Below, piece after piece: positions 58,734 to 64,000 of a stretch of 64,000 bases of DNA. How positions within the stretch are numbered: position 1 is the stretch's first letter; every line of letters begins with the position of its first letter. Under the pieces are notes generated by a model. The model made no database searches and was not told the DNA's origin. It saw nothing but the letters and a program-made list of their open reading frames with translations. Source of the DNA: Polyangium sp. 6x1 (lineage in GTDB: Bacteria; Myxococcota_A; Polyangia; Polyangiales; Polyangiaceae); contig NZ_JARZHH010000025.1 in assembly GCF_029946515.1 (NCBI RefSeq), positions 62,001 to 126,000 of the forward strand, given 5' to 3'. A program made the position numbers and the translations under genes.

Positions 58734-60791
58734 ATGCCTCGTTCCATAACTTCCCAAAGGCCGCGCCCGAGGAGGCGCGGCGGGTCCCTTCCCCCGCTCG
58801 TCCTCGCCGCGGTGCTCGCTCCGGCCGCGATCGGGTGCTCCGGCGACGATGCGCCCCCCGCGACGGACCCCGGGCGCGTCACCATGCACCGGCTCAACCG
58901 GGCCGAGTACGACAATACCGTCCGCGACCTGCTCGGGACCGCGCTTCGGCCCGCGGAGGATTTTCCCGCCGACGATCGCGGCTACGGCTTCGACAACATC
59001 GCCGACGTGTTATCGATCTCGCCGCTCCAGGCCGAACTTTATGCCCGCGCAGCCGAGGACCTCGCCCGCGAGGCGATGAACCTCCCGTCGCACTCCACGA
59101 CGCTGCGCGTAGAAGCGGAGACGCTCACGGGCCAGGTCGGCGCTGCCGGGGGCGAGGACTGGAACCTGTGGAGCGGCGGCGAGCTGCCACTCACGCATGA
59201 ATTCCCCTCGTCGGGAAAGTATCGCATCGCCGCGCGCGTCTGGGGGGATCAGGCGGGCCCGGATCCCGTGAACGTGAATTTGCTCGTCGGCGGCACCATC
59301 GCCGGCACCTTCGACGTCAGCGAGACGAGCGCGAATCCCGTGGTCGTCGAGGCCGAGGCCGACGCGAACGCGGGCACGCAGGTCGTGTCCGTCGAATTCA
59401 CGAACGATTATTACGACGAGGCCGCGAGCGCCGACAGAAACCTCCACGTCGACTGGATGGAGATCGAGGGCCCGCTCGGGGTCGTCGGGGAAAACCCGAT
59501 TCGGGAGCGAATCGTCGTCTGCGATCCGACGGGCGGCGCCGCGTGCGTCCGGGAGATCCTTCAAAAATTCGCCGAACGTGCGTTCCGCAGGCCCGTCACG
59601 GAGGCCGAGCTCGACAGGCTCGCGGGCGTGGTCGCGCTCGCCGAGCAGCAAGGACAAACCGTCGACATCGGCCTCGAAATCGCGCTCCGCGCCATCCTCA
59701 CGTCGCCGCATTTCCTGTTCCGGCCGGAGCTCGATCCGAACCCGAACGCCGATGCGCCGGCGCACCCGCTCGACGATTTCGAGCTCGCGTCGCGGCTCTC
59801 GTATTTCCTCTGGAGCAGCATGCCGGACGAGGCGCTCTTCGCGGCCGCGCGCGAGGGCAAATTGCAGGATCCGGCCGAGATCGAGGCGCAGGTCGAGCGC
59901 ATGCTCGCCGATCCGAAGGCCGATGCGCTCATCGACAACTTCGCCGGGCAATGGCTCTTCACCCGGGCCCTCGACGATCACCAGCCCGACTATTACGCGT
60001 TCCCGACCTGGGACGACGCGCTGCGCGAGTCGATGCGAGAGGAGACGCGCCTCTTCTTTCGCGAGTTCCTGAAGAACGATCTCCCGATCCCCGGGATGCT
60101 CACGGCCGATTTCACGTACATCGACGAGCGGCTCGCGACGCATTACGGCATGCCCTCGCCCGGGCCGGACGGCTTCGTCAAGGTCACGATCGAGGATCCA
60201 AACCGGAAGGGCCTGCTCGCGCAGGGCAGCATCCTCACGGTCACGTCTTACCCGACGCGCACGTCGCCGGTGAAGCGTGGCAAATGGGTGATGACGCAAA
60301 TGCTCTGCACCGAGCCCGACGCGCCGCCGCCGGGCGTCGAGGGGCTCGTCACCGAGGAGGTGCCCACGGGCTCGATCCGGCAGCGGCTCGAAATCCACCG
60401 CGCGAACCCGATCTGCGCCGGCTGCCACGTGGAAATGGACAACCTCGGCTTCGGCTTCGAGAACTTCGACGGCATCGGCTCGTTCCGCACGGAGGACCTC
60501 GGCTTCCCCGTCGATGCGAGCGGCGAGCTGCCGGGCGGCAAGACGTTCACGGGCCTCACGCAGCTCAGCGGCATCCTCGCGGAGGACCCGCGCTTCATGC
60601 ATTGCGTCTCCGAGAAGATGCTCACGTACGCGCTCGGCCGCGGCCACGAGCCGGCCGACGCGGACGACCTCGAACACCTGACGAAGGCGCTGAACGATCG
60701 CGGGCAGAGGTTCGTCGATCTGATCAAGCTCGTCGCGACGAGCGAGCCGTTCCGGATGCGGCGCGGAGAGACGCCGGGAGGTGCAAAGTGA
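58734..60791 (+). CDS. DUF1592-domain lipoprotein (DUF1587/1595/1592/1588/1585 family)
   Basis: The 685-residue protein has a signal ending APAAIGCSGD, then the DUF1587 opening MHRLNRAEYDNTVRDLLGT, a carbohydrate-binding-like beta domain (about 100-240), and the DUF1592/1588 core: FAERAFRRPVTEAELDRL, SPHFLFRPELD, LASRLSYFLWSSMPDEALF, GILTVTSYPTRTSPVKRG-like, and a late CAGCHVEMDNLGFGFENFD heme-like motif. It belongs to a family paired with DUF1552 in myxobacteria and planctomycetes, and is thought to be a surface protein of unknown substrate. GAGGAGG precedes ATG 58734. Its stop overlaps the DUF1552 start. Confidence 0.9.
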   Translation: MPRSITSQRPRPRRRGGSLPPLVLAAVLAPAAIGCSGDDAPPATDPGRVTMHRLNRAEYDNTVRDLLGTALRPAEDFPADDRGYGFDNIADVLSISPLQAELYARAAEDLAREAMNLPSHSTTLRVEAETLTGQVGAAGGEDWNLWSGGELPLTHEFPSSGKYRIAARVWGDQAGPDPVNVNLLVGGTIAGTFDVSETSANPVVVEAEADANAGTQVVSVEFTNDYYDEAASADRNLHVDWMEIEGPLGVVGENPIRERIVVCDPTGGAACVREILQKFAERAFRRPVTEAELDRLAGVVALAEQQGQTVDIGLEIALRAILTSPHFLFRPELDPNPNADAPAHPLDDFELASRLSYFLWSSMPDEALFAAAREGKLQDPAEIEAQVERMLADPKADALIDNFAGQWLFTRALDDHQPDYYAFPTWDDALRESMREETRLFFREFLKNDLPIPGMLTADFTYIDERLATHYGMPSPGPDGFVKVTIEDPNRKGLLAQGSILTVTSYPTRTSPVKRGKWVMTQMLCTEPDAPPPGVEGLVTEEVPTGSIRQRLEIHRANPICAGCHVEMDNLGFGFENFDGIGSFRTEDLGFPVDASGELPGGKTFTGLTQLSGILAEDPRFMHCVSEKMLTYALGRGHEPADADDLEHLTKALNDRGQRFVDLIKLVATSEPFRMRRGETPGGAK

Positions 60792-62110
60792 AACGTTTCA
60801 AGCTGTCGCGACGCGCGTTCCTCGGCGGAGCGGGCGCGCTCCTCGCCCTGCCGGCCCTGGAGATGTTCTCCCCGAAAAACGCGAAAGCCGAGCCGAACGA
60901 CCTCCGACGCATCCTCGCGTTTTACGTGCCAAACGGCATCCACATGCCCGCCTGGACGCCGACGACCGAGGGGGAGCAATACGAGCTGCCCACGATCCTC
61001 GAGCCGCTCGCCCCGATCCGGGACAAAGTCCTCGTCCTCTCGGGCCTGGCGAACACGCCCGCGCGGCCCGACGGTCCCGGCGATCACGCCGCGGGCACGG
61101 CCGGCTTCTTGACGTGCCGCCACGTCGTGAAGACCGAGGGCGCGAACATCAAGAATGGCATTTCGATGGACCAGGTCGCCGCGGCGCACCTCGGCCAGTT
61201 CACGCGGATCCCCTCGCTCCAGCTCGGCATCGACGGCGGATCGAGCGCGGGTGATTGCGACTCGGGGTATAGCTGCGCCTACGCGCGAAACATCTCCTGG
61301 GCCTCGGAGACGCAGCCGCTCCCGAAAGCCGTGAACCCGCAGGTCGTCTGGGACATCCTCTTCGGCGGCTTCGACCCCAAGGCCACGGCCGAGGAGCAGG
61401 CGCGGCAGAAGATCTACCGCACGAGCGTCCTCGATTACGTGCTCGAAGAGGCAAACTCGCTGAACGGCAAGCTCGGCACGACGGATCGGCGCAAGCTCGA
61501 CGAGTACATGACGGGCGTCAACGAGCTCGAAAAGAAGATCCAGAAGACGGGCGAGGGCCCGCAATGCACGCCGATGAACCGCCCGCCGGGCGACCTGCCC
61601 TACCCCGAGCACGTGCTCATGATGCTCGACCTCATCGCGCTCGCGGTCCAATGCGACGCGACGCGGGTCGTGAGCTTCATGCTGGGCAACGCGGGCAGCG
61701 GCCGGAGTTATCCGTTCCTGCTCGTGAACGAGGGCCATCACGAGATCTCGCACCACCAGAACCTCGATACGAACTACGCGAAGCTCACGACGATCGACCG
61801 CTGGGAGGTGGAGCAATTCGCCTACCTGCTCGGCAAGCTCCAGGCGATCGACGAGGGCAATGGCCTGAGCGCGCTCGACACCTCGGCCGTGTTCTTCTCG
61901 AGCGAGATCGAGGACGGCAACGCGCACAGGCACACGAACCTGCCGGTCCTCGTCGGCGGCGGCCTCGGCGGGGCATTCAAGCCCGGCAGGCACGTGGTGT
62001 ACCCGGACGAGACGCCGCTCGCGAACCTGTTCCTTTCGATGCTGCAGGGCGCGGGCGTCCCGGCGACGACGTTCGGCGACAACGGCACGGGCCCGCTGCC
62101 GAACCTCTGA
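60788..62110 (+). CDS. DUF1552-domain protein with twin-arginine signal
   Basis: The protein of 440 residues starts VKRFKLSRRAFLGGAGALLALPALEMF, given here in parts: the Tat motif SRRAFLGG and the following hydrophobic stretch mark it for folded export. The DUF1552 body includes RILAFYVPNGIHMPAWTP, SGLANTPA, DHAAGTAGFLT, and the C-terminal HTNLPVLVGGGLGG, related to the sulfatase-like alkaline phosphatase fold. It is the usual partner of DUF1592 proteins. GTG 60788 overlaps the upstream stop (GTGA), so translation is coupled. Metal residues are not clearly assignable. Confidence 0.9.
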   Translation: MKRFKLSRRAFLGGAGALLALPALEMFSPKNAKAEPNDLRRILAFYVPNGIHMPAWTPTTEGEQYELPTILEPLAPIRDKVLVLSGLANTPARPDGPGDHAAGTAGFLTCRHVVKTEGANIKNGISMDQVAAAHLGQFTRIPSLQLGIDGGSSAGDCDSGYSCAYARNISWASETQPLPKAVNPQVVWDILFGGFDPKATAEEQARQKIYRTSVLDYVLEEANSLNGKLGTTDRRKLDEYMTGVNELEKKIQKTGEGPQCTPMNRPPGDLPYPEHVLMMLDLIALAVQCDATRVVSFMLGNAGSGRSYPFLLVNEGHHEISHHQNLDTNYAKLTTIDRWEVEQFAYLLGKLQAIDEGNGLSALDTSAVFFSSEIEDGNAHRHTNLPVLVGGGLGGAFKPGRHVVYPDETPLANLFLSMLQGAGVPATTFGDNGTGPLPNL

Positions 62111-62118
62111 TGCACGCG

Positions 62119-62148
62119 GCGCGGGCGGCGATCCCTCGTCGCCCGCGC
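62119..62148. terminator. Bidirectional hairpin between convergent genes
   Basis: GCGCGGGCG at 62119-62127 pairs with CGCCCGCGC at 62140-62148, extended by GCGA/TCGT (one G-T wobble) to 13 bp with a TCCC loop. It lies between the DUF1552 stop at 62110 and the dipeptidase stop at 62158 and can serve both strands. Confidence 0.75.
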
Positions 62149-62157
62149 ATTCCCTTC

Positions 62158-63159
62158 TCAGGGCACTTCCGCAAGAACGCGCATCGCATTGCCCCGGAGG
62201 ATCTTCCCGATCGTCTCCGGCCGCATCCCCGCTTCGAGCAGCGCGTCCGTGAGCAGCGGCAATCGCGCGGCGTCGCAAAGATCACGGGTCGGCACGATGA
62301 ACCCGTCCCAGTCCGACCCGAGCGCGGGCGTATCCTCGCCGCAGACGTCGATGATGTGCTTCATGTGCTTCACGACGGGCGCGAGCCCGTCGCCGCCGAG
62401 GAATTGCGGGCAAAAGATGACGCCCACGACGCCGCCCTTGCCCGCAATGGCGCGGAGCTGGTCGTCGTCCACGTTGCGCCAGTGCTCGAACGCGCCGATG
62501 ACGCCGGTGTGGCTGACGATCGGAGGGCGCTTGGCCATCTCGCACGCTTCGAGGAACCCCGCGCGATTGATGTGCGCGAGGTCCACGACGACGCCGAGCG
62601 CCTCGCAAGCCGCGACGACCTCGCGGCCGAACGCCGTGAGCCCGGCGTCGTCCTTGCGCCCGCGGCCATACGCCGGATAACAGAGCTCGTTCCGGCTGAA
62701 ATGGCAGAGGCCGAGATAACGCACCCCACGTCGCGCAAAATGCGCGAGTTTGTCGAGCGAACCCTCGAGCGCGTGCCCGCCCTCGATGCCGAGCAGCGCG
62801 CCCACCTGCCCGCGCGCCCGCGCCGCCTCGATCTCGGCCGCCGTGCGCACCTTGGCGAGGCGGTGCGGCGCGCGCGAGATCTGCCCTTCGAGCGCGTCGA
62901 TCTGCTCGTCGACGACCCGCGCGAGCCCATGCCGCTGGCCGATCGGCAGCGAGACGAGCCCGAAGAACTGCGCCCCCATCCCGCCCTCTTTCATGCGCGG
63001 CACGTCGACGTGCCCGCCGAGCGCGGCGCGCGGCAGCGGCGGATCGTGCCGGGCGTGCAGGTCGTAGCCCACCCAGCGCGACCACATCAGGCTGTCGGCG
63101 TGCAAATCAATCGCGGGATAAAGGTCGTGGAGCGCGCGCGCTTCGGGGGAGCCGTGCAT
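62158..63159 (-). CDS. Membrane dipeptidase (renal dipeptidase, peptidase M19) family
   Basis: The protein (333 residues) has the M19 signature: YPAIDLHADSLMW (metal His-x-Asp) at about 12-24, a bridging Glu in GIEGGHALEG (about 119), RNELCYPA, VVDLAHINR (His about 195), PPIVSHTG (about 216-223), and DTPALGSDWDGF near the end. The family hydrolyses dipeptides such as D-amino-acid dipeptides with two zinc ions. No signal peptide follows ATG 63159; an ATG-like codon further upstream adds VGPGRSVF only. It is likely cytoplasmic. Confidence 0.9.
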   Translation of the reverse strand: MHGSPEARALHDLYPAIDLHADSLMWSRWVGYDLHARHDPPLPRAALGGHVDVPRMKEGGMGAQFFGLVSLPIGQRHGLARVVDEQIDALEGQISRAPHRLAKVRTAAEIEAARARGQVGALLGIEGGHALEGSLDKLAHFARRGVRYLGLCHFSRNELCYPAYGRGRKDDAGLTAFGREVVAACEALGVVVDLAHINRAGFLEACEMAKRPPIVSHTGVIGAFEHWRNVDDDQLRAIAGKGGVVGVIFCPQFLGGDGLAPVVKHMKHIIDVCGEDTPALGSDWDGFIVPTRDLCDAARLPLLTDALLEAGMRPETIGKILRGNAMRVLAEVP

Positions 63160-63184
63160 GGCGCGCCGAGGATAGCAGAAAACG

Positions 63185-64000
63185 CTACGACCGGGACCAA
63201 CCCCCAAGCGCGAAGCCGGGGTGCGACTGCAAGAACTTCACGACGGCGACGGGCGGGGTCGACCAAGGCGCGAATCGCTCGGGCATCCATTCGCTCGGCA
63301 CGATGGCGCTCCGCGTGTACCCGCTCCAGAGGCCGTCGCTGCACACATAACAATCGGCACGCGCAAACTGCGCGTCGATGCGGAGCCCACCGCGCTCGCC
63401 ATGGACGGGGAGGATCTGCACGAGCTCGGGCACATCTTCTTGTTGCCGCGCCTCCTCCGGATCCCTGTCGCCCTCGTCGAGCAGGGACTCGGCGCTGCGC
63501 GCGAGCGCGTCCTTGTTCGGCAGGTGGTGCATGAGATCGATCTCCTTGCCCGCCTCCGCGTCCCACAGCTTGAAGCTCGCCGCGGTGTTCCCGTGCGCGC
63601 CGCACGCGAAAATGAACACGTCTTCGCGCACGAAGAGGTACGGCCCGACGCTGCCGAGCAGCTCGACGCGATGCGAGAGCTCGCCGGCGCCGTCGCCGTC
63701 CTCGCCAGGATCCACGACCACCTGCCGCGCCTGATCGTCGCGCGGCCCGAGCCAGGCATGCGTCACGGTCCCCGGCCCGAGGCTCTCCAAAGGCCCGCCC
63801 TCGCCGCAGCCGGTGAGCTTGATCTCGGCCTCGCGCTCGCGCCAGACGAGCTCGCCGCGGCTCGTCGCAATCACGATCCCCGGCTCTTCGCCGAGCACAT
63901 GCCCGTCGTCCGCCACGCGATACGTCATCGGTCGCCCGTCGCCCTGCTTGCCCCAGACGAGCACGTCGCCGTCGCGCTCCGCCTCCGGAGGCGTAGCGCG
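63185..64000 (-). CDS. Hypothetical protein, 5' end beyond the window
   Basis: The minus-strand frame is open from the window edge to a TAG at 63185-63187, so at least 271 residues are present and the start lies outside. The visible part is beta-rich with repeated Trp and Gly patterns (HVLGEEPGIVIATSRGELVW, PYLFVREDVFIFACGAHG, FKLWDAEAGKEI), somewhat like a WD/YVTN-type beta-propeller or PQQ-like sequence. A C-terminal region ends FLQSHPGFALGGWSRS and includes a Cys pair (CYVC). The function is unknown. It is in the same direction as the dipeptidase, 26 bases upstream. Confidence 0.55.
   Translation of the reverse strand, partial: RATPPEAERDGDVLVWGKQGDGRPMTYRVADDGHVLGEEPGIVIATSRGELVWREREAEIKLTGCGEGGPLESLGPGTVTHAWLGPRDDQARQVVVDPGEDGDGAGELSHRVELLGSVGPYLFVREDVFIFACGAHGNTAASFKLWDAEAGKEIDLMHHLPNKDALARSAESLLDEGDRDPEEARQQEDVPELVQILPVHGERGGLRIDAQFARADCYVCSDGLWSGYTRSAIVPSEWMPERFAPWSTPPVAVVKFLQSHPGFALGGWSRS

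Overview
The window is GC-rich chromosomal DNA (roughly 70% G+C by eye, strong G/C preference at third codon positions) that looks like a myxobacterium of the Polyangium/Sorangium type. The evidence is a kelch protein with a Cys-hydrophobic-Arg tail of the MYXO-CTERM sorting type, two eukaryote-like Ser/Thr protein kinases (one fused to AAA and TPR regions), many lipoproteins with Gly/Ser/Pro-rich linkers, DUF1592/DUF1552 paired proteins, and cysteine-rich surface proteins. The species assignment is inference.

Layout. 1-2.3 kb: the end of an unidentified gene, an array of 43-bp tandem repeats, a small winged-helix gene, and an eroded toxin/immunity locus with one intact RraB-family immunity-like gene. 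2.3-3.9 kb: a sigma factor, then a four-helix-bundle (23S rRNA intervening-sequence type) gene bracketed by two inverted arrays of the same hexanucleotide. 3.9-11.3 kb: DUF885 peptidase-like lipoprotein, TPR protein, phosphate permease behind a Pho-box-like site, an ATPase with a possible nuclease tail, and a Rpn/DUF4351-type protein. 11.5-15.0 kb: acyl-CoA dehydrogenase and feruloyl-CoA synthase-like ligase operon. 15.1-16.7 kb: HEAT-like lipoprotein and a Nudix hydrolase.

17.0-25.5 kb is a cysteine-biosynthesis operon: Rrf2 regulator, CysK, a ubiquitin-like sulfur carrier (CysO type), CysM, a JAMM protease (Mec type) and a CysC-ATP sulfurylase fusion, followed by secreted proteins. The gene order supports a protein-bound thiocarboxylate route to cysteine. 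The carrier has a short tail after its Gly-Gly and the sulfurylase part has lost its HxxH residues. 25.5-33.9 kb is more mixed: an FMN alpha-hydroxyacid oxidase, an AraC regulator, a PHM-like copper enzyme with a c-heme motif, a probably acquired SDR, small secreted proteins, and a second 43-bp array. 34-40 kb: kinase plus PEGA/beta-barrel pair, then the kelch protein. 40-44 kb: a minus-strand three-gene operon of two FadL-type proteins and a beta-propeller lipoprotein, with tandem dyad operators upstream. 44.2-50.3 kb: an ABC-2 exporter divergent from an operon of a tetraether-synthase-like radical SAM enzyme, an SDR, a class III aminotransferase and a catalytically degenerate SDR; this is the best candidate for an undescribed pathway. 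50-64 kb: a histidine kinase, a giant kinase-cyclase-AAA-TPR protein, NudC, a PPC-domain lipoprotein, a DUF1592/DUF1552 pair, a renal-dipeptidase-type enzyme and a partial hypothetical. No rRNA, tRNA, intact insertion sequence or CRISPR array was recognised.
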